Positions 40,721 to 48,821 of a stretch of 64,000 bases of DNA are shown here, piece by piece. A model generated the notes under the pieces. That model searched no databases and was not told the DNA's origin. It saw only the letters and a program-made list of their open reading frames with translations. The translations under genes and the position numbers were made by a program. Position 1 is the first letter of the stretch, and each line of letters starts with the position of its first letter. The DNA comes from an uncultured Lachnospiraceae bacterium (GTDB lineage: Bacteria; Bacillota; Clostridia; Lachnospirales; Lachnospiraceae): assembly GCA_910588125.1 (NCBI GenBank), contig CAJUPI010000002.1:62001-126000 (forward strand), written 5' to 3'.

Positions 40721-42019
40721 ATGTCAGATGTGAAAAAGCTGGTGGCCGGAATCGGTTGCCGGGAGGGAAACGCCGTACTTTTAAGCCATGCAGAGGTTAA
40801 TAGCAGCCGTTCGTTAAAAGCTCTGGCACATTATTATAATGACAATGGGGCGGACGAACTGCTGCTGTGGGATTTGTCCGAAAGCGATGAAGACCATGAG
40901 CGGACGATTGGAATTATAAAGGAGCTGGCCCGCGTTATTGACATTCCGATTCTGACCGGTGGCCGGGTGCGGCGGCTGGAGGATGTGAAAAAATACCTGT
41001 ATGCCGGAGCAAAGGCGGTGTTTTTGGACGGTTCTGATATGGATAATGTAGATCTGATTAAAGAGGCAGCCGATCGGTTTGGCGGCGAAAAGATTTATGT
41101 CCATCTTCCTTCTCCCCGCCTTTTGGGACGAGTTTCGGAGTTCCTGCAGTTGGGAGCGTCAATGATTTTGTTGGATGTGGGCGGTAATGTGGAAATTCTG
41201 GAGTCTGGTTTTTACACCAGTCAGGAAGGCCCGTTTCTTATTCTGTGCAATGAGCGGGAGCTTCCGGTGATTTCCGTGTGCATGGCGGCGGACCATTGCG
41301 CCGGTGTGGTATTGACTGTGCCGGAGGAAAACGAAGGCAGCTATATGGAGTTGAAAGGCGAACTGAAAAAGCGGGGCCAGAATGTAATTACCTTTAACAG
41401 CACTATGGAATGGAGCAGCTTTAAGACCAATGAGGACGGATTGATCCCCGTTGTTGTCCAGGATTACAAAACGGAACAGGTGCTGATGCTGGCATACATG
41501 AATGAACAGGCATTTCAGGATACCTTGAGAACCGGAAAGATGAATTATTACAGCCGCAGCCGGAAATCCCAGTGGCTGAAGGGAGAGACTTCCGGGCATT
41601 TCCAGTATGTGAAATCTCTTTATTTGGACTGCGATAATGATACAATATTAGCCAGGGTCCACTCTATTGGCGCGGCATGCCACACGGGGAATATCAGCTG
41701 CTTTTTCAAGACTCTGGCTGAGAAGGAGCATAAGGAAACCAATCCGCTAAAAGTATTTGAAGATGTATATGCAGTGATTCAGGATCGGAAGGTACATCCA
41801 AAGGAAGGTTCTTATACCAACTATTTGTTTGACAAAGGGATCGATAAGATTCTTAAAAAGCTGGGGGAGGAAGCTACGGAGATCGTGATTGCCGCCAAGA
41901 ACCCGGATGCCGAAGAAATTAAGTATGAGATCTCGGATTTCCTGTATCACATGATGGTGCTCATGGCGGTAAAAGGAATTACCTGGGAGGAGATTACCGA
42001 GGAGCTGGCCAACCGGTGA
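40721..42019 (+). CDS. hisIE: HisF-like domain fused to HisI-HisE (PR-AMP cyclohydrolase / PR-ATP pyrophosphatase)
   Basis: A 432-residue three-part protein, twice the length of usual HisIE. Residues 1-215 resemble HisF (ALAHYYNDNGADELLLWDL, DIPILTGGRVRRLEDVKKYL), but the regions of both catalytic aspartates are changed: the first strand reads VAGIGCREGN in place of CLDV, and the middle strand IYVHLPSP in place of a VAIDAK-like sequence. Residues ~228-330 are HisI with SQWLKGETSGHFQ, YLDCDNDTIL and AACHTGNISCFF, the zinc and metal ligands being present. Residues ~335-432 are HisE with KILKKLGEEATEIVIAAK. HisI and HisE look active and carry out steps three and two. The front domain is probably a non-catalytic HisF relative, perhaps structural or for channelling. 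Confidence 0.92.
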   Translation: MSDVKKLVAGIGCREGNAVLLSHAEVNSSRSLKALAHYYNDNGADELLLWDLSESDEDHERTIGIIKELARVIDIPILTGGRVRRLEDVKKYLYAGAKAVFLDGSDMDNVDLIKEAADRFGGEKIYVHLPSPRLLGRVSEFLQLGASMILLDVGGNVEILESGFYTSQEGPFLILCNERELPVISVCMAADHCAGVVLTVPEENEGSYMELKGELKKRGQNVITFNSTMEWSSFKTNEDGLIPVVVQDYKTEQVLMLAYMNEQAFQDTLRTGKMNYYSRSRKSQWLKGETSGHFQYVKSLYLDCDNDTILARVHSIGAACHTGNISCFFKTLAEKEHKETNPLKVFEDVYAVIQDRKVHPKEGSYTNYLFDKGIDKILKKLGEEATEIVIAAKNPDAEEIKYEISDFLYHMMVLMAVKGITWEEITEELANR

Positions 42020-42044
42020 GCGGCTTATAGAAATGGAGGAAAAA

Positions 42045-43277
42045 ATGTCAAAGGTGACAGAGAAATTTTTGCGCTATGTATCAATGGATACCCAGTCAGA
42101 AGCGGAACAGGAGCAGATTCCCAGTACCAAAAAGCAACAGCAGCTGGCCGGGATGCTGGCAAAGGAGCTGCTTACGATGGGTGCGGAAAATGTGACGGTC
42201 AGCAGTCAGTCCTACGTCTGTGCCACGATTCCGGCTACAACAGAAAAAACGACTCTAGCCCTGGGATTTATCGCTCATATGGATACCTCTCCGGATGCCT
42301 CCGGAGAGAATGTGAAGGCCCGAATGATTACCGGGTATGACGGGGGAGATATCTGTTTGAATGAACAGCGGCAGATTTTTTTGTCACCAGGAGAGTTTCC
42401 TTCTTTAACACGTTATGTGGGGCAGGATTTAATTGTGACGGACGGAACTACCCTGCTGGGAGCAGATGACAAAGCTGGGGTGGCGGAAATTATGTCCATG
42501 GCAGAATATTTTCTGGCACATCCGGAGATTCCGCATGGAAAAATCTGTATCGGTTTTACTCCGGATGAGGAAGTGGGGCGGGGAGCCGACGGTTTTGATG
42601 TGGAACTTTTTGGGGCGGATGTGGCTTATACGGTGGACGGAGGCCGCCTGGGAGAGCTGGAATATGAGAATTTTAATGCCGCGTCGGGCAGGGTTTTCGT
42701 TCATGGCCGGGGCGTCCACCCGGGGTCTGCCAAACATGTGATGAAAAATGCCTCATTGATGGCCATGGAATTTCATCAGATGCTTCCGGCAGCCGAGAAT
42801 CCCATGTATACAGAAGGCTATGAAGGCTTTTTTCATCTCACGGATATGCGGGGAGATATGGTGAAGGCGCAGCTGGACTATATTATCCGGGATCATGACC
42901 GGGGGAAATTTGAAGAAAAAAAGCAGATGTTCGTCCGGATTGCAGACTTTCTCAATAGTAAATATGGAGAGGGCACAGTAGAAATCTTTGTGAAAGATTC
43001 TTACTACAATATGAGAGAGAAAATAGAACCGCATTTCTATCTGATTGATATAGCCAGGGCATCCATGGAAAAGGCAGGAATTGTGCCGAAGATTGTGCCA
43101 ATCCGCGGCGGTACGGACGGGGCCCGCCTGTCTTATATGGGGCTACCCTGCCCGAATTTGTGTACCGGCGGCGAGAATTTTCATGGAATCCATGAATATA
43201 TCTGTGTGCAATCCATGGAAAGCGTGGTGGGCTTGCTGATAGAAATCGTGAAGGAGTTTGCGGAAAAAAATCAATAA
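42045..43277 (+). CDS. pepT: Peptidase T (tripeptide aminopeptidase)
   Basis: A 410-residue M20B zinc aminopeptidase that removes the N-terminal residue of tripeptides in the cytoplasm. Metal and catalytic motifs: GFIAHMDTSPD, TTLLGADDKAG, FTPDEEVGRG and VDGG, with the late His in NLCTGGENFHGIHEY and the substrate loop PIRGGTDGARLS. The start at 42045 is chosen because GGAGG (42035-42039) sits between it and an in-frame ATG at 42033. It follows hisIE after 25 bases, so it may share the his transcript. Confidence 0.95.
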   Translation: MSKVTEKFLRYVSMDTQSEAEQEQIPSTKKQQQLAGMLAKELLTMGAENVTVSSQSYVCATIPATTEKTTLALGFIAHMDTSPDASGENVKARMITGYDGGDICLNEQRQIFLSPGEFPSLTRYVGQDLIVTDGTTLLGADDKAGVAEIMSMAEYFLAHPEIPHGKICIGFTPDEEVGRGADGFDVELFGADVAYTVDGGRLGELEYENFNAASGRVFVHGRGVHPGSAKHVMKNASLMAMEFHQMLPAAENPMYTEGYEGFFHLTDMRGDMVKAQLDYIIRDHDRGKFEEKKQMFVRIADFLNSKYGEGTVEIFVKDSYYNMREKIEPHFYLIDIARASMEKAGIVPKIVPIRGGTDGARLSYMGLPCPNLCTGGENFHGIHEYICVQSMESVVGLLIEIVKEFAEKNQ

Positions 43278-43360
43278 TTGCGGGAAAACAATGAGGGGGC
43301 CAGAGAATAATCCGCTTTCTGCTGGAATAGGATAGAGTAATCATGTGCAGGAGTGGGACA

Positions 43361-44749
43361 ATGGGTAAAACGAATCGGGTACATGGGCTGATGGTGGGAA
43401 TCACCATCGGCTTTGCTTTTTGGGGCAGTGTGCAAATACAGCCGGAAAATCACGCAGGAATTTCCCAGGTATCTGCGATAAGGATTCAGTCGTCATCAGC
43501 TTCCCAAAGTGAAAAAAAGGAGCAAAATCCCGGGAATTTTCGGATATCAGAATCGGAATTCCCTAATATGGGAATAATCAGAACAACGCAGGAAGAAAAA
43601 AACACAGAGAAGGACAATATCCGGCTGCACGCCTTGTCAGCAGTTTTGATGGATGGAGATACCGGACGCATTCTGTATGAAAAAGAAGGAGATACCTTTC
43701 GTCCCATGGCCAGCACAACAAAAATTATGACCTGCATCCTGGCTTTGGAAAAAGGAACAGTCTCAGATATCTGTACGATGTCAGAGATCGCGGCAGCCCA
43801 GCCAAAGGTTCATTTAGGAGCAAAAAGAGGAACTCAGTTTTATATGAAAGATCTGCTGTATTCGTTGATGCTGGAGTCCCATAATGATTCGGCAGTCATG
43901 ATTGCGGAACAGATTGGCGGCAGTGTGGAAGGGTTTTCCGCCTTGATGAACCAAAAGGCACGGGAGCTTGGCTGTCAAAAAACGTGTTTTCTTACGCCGA
44001 ATGGACTGGATAGGACGTATACGGCGCCGGACGGCCGGAAATATACTCATGGGACAACGGCAAAAGAGCTGGCAGCCATTATGCGCTACTGTGTCAGAGA
44101 ATCGCCAAAACGAGAAGAATTTTTGGAAATTACCCGCGCATCTGGCCATACATTTACCGATATAGACGGGAAACATTCTTTTTCCTGTGTCAATCATAAT
44201 GCGCTGTTGTCTATGATGAAGGGACTCATGAGCGGCAAGACAGGCTTTACCGGCGGCGCGGGTTATTCGTATGTGGCGGCGCTTGAGGATGAGGGGAGAA
44301 CCTATGTGCTGGCGTTGCTGGGAAGCGGCTGGCCGCCCCATAAAACATACAAATGGGCCGATGCGAAAGCGCTGTTCGATTATGGAAAAAACCATTTTTA
44401 CTATCGGGACGTCTATCAGGAACCGGACTTAAAAGAGATCCCGGTTCGGGAGGGCGTTGCAGAAAAGGAAGGGCCGGCGGTGATAAAACCAGTAACCGGA
44501 CTGACCGAAAAGGAAAAGCATTTGCGGCTGCTGCTGGCAGAGGATGAGAAGGTGGAATTTTTAAAAGAGCTTCCGGATAATCTGGAAGCGCCGGTAGAAC
44601 AGGGTGAATTGATCGGGCATATTTGTTATTTCCTGGATGGCAAAATGATTCGCAGCGATCCGCTTTATGCCGATCGGTCCATTGCCCGCAGAGACTTTAT
44701 CTATTGCATCCGGCAGGTCTGGGAGAAATTTATAGGAAAACAATTGTAA
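43361..44749 (+). CDS. dacF: D-alanyl-D-alanine carboxypeptidase (serine S11 family)
   Basis: A 462-residue penicillin-binding protein of the PBP5/DacF group, which trims the terminal D-Ala from peptidoglycan stem peptides outside the cell. An N-terminal hydrophobic segment (LMVGITIGFAFWGSV) is a signal or anchor. Catalytic motifs are SxxK in MASTTKIMT, SxN in ESHNDSA and KTG in MSGKTGFTGG. The C-terminal ~130 residues form the extra beta domain. ATG 43361 is preferred over ATG 43343 since AGGAG (43349-43353) lies between them. dacF is the likely member, but the paralogue cannot be fixed. An unusual ~75-residue polar linker separates anchor and catalytic domain. Confidence 0.9.
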   Translation: MGKTNRVHGLMVGITIGFAFWGSVQIQPENHAGISQVSAIRIQSSSASQSEKKEQNPGNFRISESEFPNMGIIRTTQEEKNTEKDNIRLHALSAVLMDGDTGRILYEKEGDTFRPMASTTKIMTCILALEKGTVSDICTMSEIAAAQPKVHLGAKRGTQFYMKDLLYSLMLESHNDSAVMIAEQIGGSVEGFSALMNQKARELGCQKTCFLTPNGLDRTYTAPDGRKYTHGTTAKELAAIMRYCVRESPKREEFLEITRASGHTFTDIDGKHSFSCVNHNALLSMMKGLMSGKTGFTGGAGYSYVAALEDEGRTYVLALLGSGWPPHKTYKWADAKALFDYGKNHFYYRDVYQEPDLKEIPVREGVAEKEGPAVIKPVTGLTEKEKHLRLLLAEDEKVEFLKELPDNLEAPVEQGELIGHICYFLDGKMIRSDPLYADRSIARRDFIYCIRQVWEKFIGKQL

Positions 44750-44785
44750 AAATATGTCGTCTTTTGAAAAAAATCCAAAAACTGC

Positions 44786-44820
44786 TTGAATTTTACCTCA
44801 TAACATTATACAATTATAAT
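44786..44820 (+). promoter_or_regulatory. Predicted promoter of the decarboxylase cluster
   Basis: Two overlapping options exist in the 163-base gap: TTGAAT (44786-44791) with TACAAT (44809-44814), or TTTACC (44792-44797) with TATAAT (44815-44820), both at 17-base spacing. The region is AT-rich and lies about 95 bases before ATG 44913. No terminator for the preceding dacF gene is clear. Confidence 0.5.
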
Positions 44821-44912
44821 CGGCAGAAATTTGGAGTTACTAAACGGAATATTGTCAAAAGATTAACGATTCTTGGCAATGCCGTCAATATTTTAAAATG
44901 GAGGATTGCAAA

Positions 44913-46367
44913 ATGAGTAATTCAGCACAAACGTCAGCAAGTAGCAGAATTCATGCACTGCTTGATGAGAACAGTTTTGTTGAAGTGGGTTCTTACATTA
45001 CTGCAAGAGCAACCGATTTCAACATGGCTGACAAGGAAACTCCAGCAGATGGCGTGATTACCGGCTATGGGACCATCGAGGGAAGCCTTGTGTATGTGTA
45101 CAGCCAGGATGCCGCTGTATTGGGTGGCTCCTTAGGCGAGATGCATGCCAAAAAGATTTCCAACATTTATTCCATGGCGATGAAGATGGGAGCGCCGGTG
45201 ATCGGGCTGATTGACTGCGCGGGCCTGCGTCTTCAGGAGGCGACCGATGCTTTGAATGGTTTTGGCCAGATGTATTTAAGCCAGGCGATGGCATCCGGTG
45301 TGATTCCTCAGATTGCAGCAGTGTTCGGCATTTGCGGCGGCGGGATGGCCGTATCTTCAGCAATGGCGGATTTCATCTTTATGGAAGAAAAGAAAGCAAA
45401 GCTTTTTGTCAATTCTCCCAATGCCCTTGAGGGCAACCGCATAGAAAAATGCGATACTTCCAGTGCAGCGTTCCAGAGCGGAGACACCGGCCTGGTGGAC
45501 TTTACCGGCGATGAGGATGGGGTGTTAAATCAGATTCGTACCTTGATTTCGATTCTTCCTGCCAATAATGAGGATGACATGTCCTACAGCGAATGCAGCG
45601 ATGATTTAAACCGCATCTGTGCAGGACTGGAGAATTGCGCGGGGGCTACGGATATTGCGCTTACCCAGATTTCGGACAATGGGTTTTTCCTGGAAGTGAA
45701 GAAAGCTTATGATCCCTCTATGGTGACCGGTTTTATTCGTTTAAACGGCAGTACAGTCGGCTGTGTGGCAAACCGTACTGAGCTATATGGGGAGAATGGC
45801 GTCAAGGAAGAGGAGTATGAGGCGGTGCTCACCTCCCATGGTTGTGAAAAGGCGGAAAAATTTGTTTCCTTCTGCGACGCATTCAATATTCCGCTGCTGA
45901 CGCTGGTGAATGTGAAGGGTTATAAAGCCAGTAAGTGCACGGAGCGCAAGATTGCCAAGAACGCGGGCCGTCTGACGTATGCTTTTGCCAATGCCAGCGT
46001 TCCGAAGGTCACTGTGATTGTGGGCGAGGCTTATGGCACGGCGTATCTGACGATGAACAGTAAATCCATTGGCGCAGATGTAGTCTATGCATGGCCGGCC
46101 GCTTCCATCGGCATGATGGATCCGACGGCAGCAGTAAAGATTATGTATGCGGACGAGCTGGCAAAGGCAGATGACAGTTTGTCTCTGATCAATGAGAAGG
46201 CGACTTTGTATCAGGAGCTGCAGTCCAGTGCGGCGGCAGCGGCCAGAAGAGGCTATGTGGATGACATTATTGAAGCCTGCGATACCAGAAAGCGCGTGAT
46301 TGCTGCGTTTGAGATGCTGTTTACCAAGAGAGAGGATCGTCCGGACAGAAAACACGGAACGGTCTAG
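44913..46367 (+). CDS. Acyl-CoA carboxyltransferase subunit (MmdA/PccB-like)
   Basis: A 484-residue member of the acyl-CoA carboxyltransferase family that includes methylmalonyl-CoA decarboxylase alpha (MmdA), glutaconyl-CoA decarboxylase and PccB. Two crotonase-like halves are seen: N-terminal SRIHALLDENSFVEVG, DGVITGYGTIEG, QDAAVLGGSLGEMHAKKI and the oxyanion segment FGICGGGMAVSS; C-terminal PLLTLVNVKGYKAS and GEAYGTAYLTMNSKSIGADVVYAWP. It would move a carboxyl group between an acyl-CoA and the biotin of the carrier at 47185. ATG 44913 is chosen because GGAGG lies between it and ATG 44898. The acyl-CoA substrate is uncertain. It is first in a cluster with gamma, biotin carrier, beta and OadA-type subunits. 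Confidence 0.88.
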   Translation: MSNSAQTSASSRIHALLDENSFVEVGSYITARATDFNMADKETPADGVITGYGTIEGSLVYVYSQDAAVLGGSLGEMHAKKISNIYSMAMKMGAPVIGLIDCAGLRLQEATDALNGFGQMYLSQAMASGVIPQIAAVFGICGGGMAVSSAMADFIFMEEKKAKLFVNSPNALEGNRIEKCDTSSAAFQSGDTGLVDFTGDEDGVLNQIRTLISILPANNEDDMSYSECSDDLNRICAGLENCAGATDIALTQISDNGFFLEVKKAYDPSMVTGFIRLNGSTVGCVANRTELYGENGVKEEEYEAVLTSHGCEKAEKFVSFCDAFNIPLLTLVNVKGYKASKCTERKIAKNAGRLTYAFANASVPKVTVIVGEAYGTAYLTMNSKSIGADVVYAWPAASIGMMDPTAAVKIMYADELAKADDSLSLINEKATLYQELQSSAAAAARRGYVDDIIEACDTRKRVIAAFEMLFTKREDRPDRKHGTV

Positions 46368-46384
46368 AATGAGGTGACGTGTAT

Positions 46385-47152
46385 ATGAAACAGAATATAA
46401 AACGATTATGGTTGATGGTATGCATGGTGTTCTGCCTGTTTGCGCTGTCCGCATGTTCGGCGGCGGAGGATTCCGGACAGGCCCTGGATGCGGAGCTTTC
46501 CGAGGGATTGTGTTCTGTTACAGAGGGAATCCTTGAACTTTGTACGGAGCTTTCAGCAGAGGAGCTTGAGGAGGCAGAGGCGTCTGCGCTCAAACAGAAG
46601 GATAACGTGACGGCAGGCCTTTTCACGGCTTGGAAGGGCGTGAGAGATGAGGCCGGTGATTTTGTGGAGATCCTTTCCAGCCAGGCAGTTATCACGGAAG
46701 ACGGTGATTATGAGTGTGTGGTGACGGCTAATTTTGCCCAGCGCAAGGTTGAGTTCAAGGCATTTTATGAAGACGGGGCACAGGGCATGCCGGTTCCCAC
46801 ATCTTTTTCCTTCACGCCTGAGTATACCGTTGGTGAGAAGCTGGCAAAGGCAGGAATGAATACGGCGATGGGCATGGGAACCGTATTCCTGGTACTGATT
46901 TTTATCTCTCTGATCATCAGCTGCTTTAAGTTCATCAATGCATTTGAAAACAAGACAAAGGCTCCGGCCCCGGCGGTTGTGGCGGCCCCGGCTCCCGTTC
47001 CGGCGGCTGTACAAGAGGAAGAGCTGGTCGATGATTTGGAGCTGGTGGCAGTGATAACAGCGGCAATTGCCGCATTTGATAATACTTCGGCGGATAGTCT
47101 GGTGGTGCGTTCCATCAAACGTGCGCCGGGAGCCAAGTGGAAAAGAGCATAA
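46385..47152 (+). CDS. OadG-like gamma subunit with N-terminal lipoprotein domain
   Basis: A 255-residue membrane protein. It starts with a lipoprotein-type signal (CMVFCLFALSACSAAEDSG, lipobox LSAC) and an extracytoplasmic domain of ~120 residues. A membrane helix (about 155-180, TVFLVLIFISLIISCFKFI) leads to an Ala/Pro-rich linker and a C-terminal tail EEELVDDLELVAVITAAIAA ending in SLVVRSIKRAPGAKWKRA, the hallmark of OadG/MmdD gamma subunits of sodium-pumping decarboxylases. Ordinary OadG is 80-130 residues with no leader domain. RBS GAGGTGA favours ATG 46385. The gamma subunit holds the complex together at the membrane. Confidence 0.82.
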   Translation: MKQNIKRLWLMVCMVFCLFALSACSAAEDSGQALDAELSEGLCSVTEGILELCTELSAEELEEAEASALKQKDNVTAGLFTAWKGVRDEAGDFVEILSSQAVITEDGDYECVVTANFAQRKVEFKAFYEDGAQGMPVPTSFSFTPEYTVGEKLAKAGMNTAMGMGTVFLVLIFISLIISCFKFINAFENKTKAPAPAVVAAPAPVPAAVQEEELVDDLELVAVITAAIAAFDNTSADSLVVRSIKRAPGAKWKRA

Positions 47153-47184
47153 ACTATAAAAGAATTAGTAGGAGGATTCGGATC

Positions 47185-47556
47185 ATGAAGAATTATACAA
47201 TTACAGTCAATGGTAATGTTTATGAAGTAACCGTAGAAGAAGGCGCCTCCACCGGAACTCCGGTAGCAGCAGCCCCGAAGGCAGCGCCAAAAGCGGCTCC
47301 CAAAGCAGCCCCGAAGGCGGCAGCTCCTGCCGGAGCCCAGGGTGCAGTAGCGGTAACAGCTCCTATGCCGGGTAAGATTCTGGCAGTGAAGGCCAGCAAC
47401 GGACAGGCCGTAAAGAAGGGGGATGTCATCATGGTTCTGGAGGCCATGAAGATGGAGAATGATATCGTAGCTCCGCAAGACGGCACGATTGCCAGCATCA
47501 ATGCGGCTGTCGGCGATTCCGTAGAGCCGGGTGCAACCCTTGCCACCATGAATTAA
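47185..47556 (+). CDS. Biotin carboxyl carrier subunit of the decarboxylase
   Basis: A 123-residue biotin carrier. After a short N-terminal segment (NYTITVNGNVYEVTVEE) comes an Ala/Pro/Lys-rich flexible linker with four tandem AAPK units, then a biotinyl domain with the attachment motif EAMKMEND (biotin on the Lys between the two Met). It corresponds to the gamma/C subunit of methylmalonyl-CoA decarboxylase (MmdC) or the detached C-terminal domain of OadA. ATG 47185 follows GGAGGATTC. It would carry CO2 from either carboxyltransferase to the membrane beta subunit. Confidence 0.93.
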   Translation: MKNYTITVNGNVYEVTVEEGASTGTPVAAAPKAAPKAAPKAAPKAAAPAGAQGAVAVTAPMPGKILAVKASNGQAVKKGDVIMVLEAMKMENDIVAPQDGTIASINAAVGDSVEPGATLATMN

Positions 47557-47627
47557 TCTGCTGAACAAGGTGACATTTCAGAACTCGGAAGTGTTACAAA
47601 TAAAAGTTCCACTATGGAGGGATAAAA

Positions 47628-48776
47628 ATGGATTATATTGCAACGACAATGTCTAATCTTCTTCAGCAGACAGCATTTTGCAACCTTACTTTCGGCAATT
47701 TTCTGATGATCGGCGTGGCTCTGGTATTTTTGATGCTGGCGATCAAATATGGATTTGAACCGCTACTGCTGGTTCCGATTGCCTTTGGTATGCTGTTGGT
47801 CAATATCTATCCGGATATTATGGCACGGCCTGAAGATATGTCTAATGGTGTAGGCGGACTGCTTCACTATTTCTTCCTGCTGGATGAATGGAGTATCCTG
47901 CCGTCTTTGATTTTCATGGGTGTGGGTGCAATGACGGATTTTGGTCCGCTGATTGCAAATCCCAAAAGCTTTTTGCTGGGCGCAGCGGCTCAGTTTGGCA
48001 TTTATGCCGCTTACTTTATGGCGATTTTTATGGGCTTTAATGACAAGGCGGCCGCCGCTATTTCCATTATCGGCGGCGCGGACGGCCCGACATCTATTTT
48101 CCTGGCCGGTAAATTGGGCCAAACAGAGTTTATGGGGCCGATTGCGGTGGCGGCGTATTCTTATATGGCTCTGGTGCCGATCATTCAGCCTCCGATCATG
48201 AAGCTGATGACCTCTGAAAAAGAGCGCAAGATCAAGATGGAGCAGCTTCGTCCGGTATCCAAGCTGGAGAAGATTCTGTTCCCCATTATTGTTACCATCG
48301 TGGTATGTCTGATTCTGCCGACCACGGCTCCACTGGTTGGTATGCTGATGCTGGGCAATCTGTTCCGCGAGTCTGGCGTGGTAAAACAGCTGCAGGAGAC
48401 TGCCAGCAACGCTTTGATGTATATTGTAGTAATCCTGCTGGGGACTTCGGTAGGGGCCAGTACCAGTGCAGAGGCGTTTTTGAAGGTGACAACGCTGCAG
48501 ATTGTGGCTCTGGGACTGATCGCTTTTGCTTTCGGTACAGCTGCCGGCGTGTTCTTTGGAAAGATTATGTGTAAGCTTACCGGCGGGAAAGTGAACCCGC
48601 TGATTGGCTCTGCCGGGGTATCGGCAGTGCCGATGGCAGCACGTGTGTCTCAGAAGGTGGGTGCAGAGGCAGATCCGACCAATTTCCTGCTGATGCACGC
48701 CATGGGTCCGAACGTGGCCGGCGTTATCGGTACAGCAGTAGCTGCCGGTACGTTTATGGCAATTTTTGGCGTGTAA
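47628..48776 (+). CDS. Sodium-pumping decarboxylase beta subunit (OadB/MmdB)
   Basis: A 382-residue integral membrane protein that decarboxylates carboxybiotin and exports Na+. Family signatures are IIGGADGPTSIFLAGKLG, which contains the Asp implicated in Na+ binding, and VNPLIGSAGVSAVPMAARVSQKVGAEADP, broken here by helix ends, followed by LLMHAMGPNVAGVIGTAVAAG. Length and the many helices match OadB. It lies between the biotin carrier and the OadA-type carboxyltransferase, so both soluble subunits could feed it. Confidence 0.95.
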   Translation: MDYIATTMSNLLQQTAFCNLTFGNFLMIGVALVFLMLAIKYGFEPLLLVPIAFGMLLVNIYPDIMARPEDMSNGVGGLLHYFFLLDEWSILPSLIFMGVGAMTDFGPLIANPKSFLLGAAAQFGIYAAYFMAIFMGFNDKAAAAISIIGGADGPTSIFLAGKLGQTEFMGPIAVAAYSYMALVPIIQPPIMKLMTSEKERKIKMEQLRPVSKLEKILFPIIVTIVVCLILPTTAPLVGMLMLGNLFRESGVVKQLQETASNALMYIVVILLGTSVGASTSAEAFLKVTTLQIVALGLIAFAFGTAAGVFFGKIMCKLTGGKVNPLIGSAGVSAVPMAARVSQKVGAEADPTNFLLMHAMGPNVAGVIGTAVAAGTFMAIFGV

Positions 48777-48821
48777 TATTATTTGGGGATTCCTGTTGAT
48801 AATGATTAGGAGGTAAATAAA

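Noticed and set aside
42033..42044. ATG 42033 as the pepT start
   Set aside because: The GGAGG ribosome-binding site lies just after it; 42045 is the better start.
47275..47330. Tandem repeat in the biotin carrier gene
   Set aside because: The AAPK-coding repeats are the normal flexible linker of biotin carriers, not a separate repeat element.
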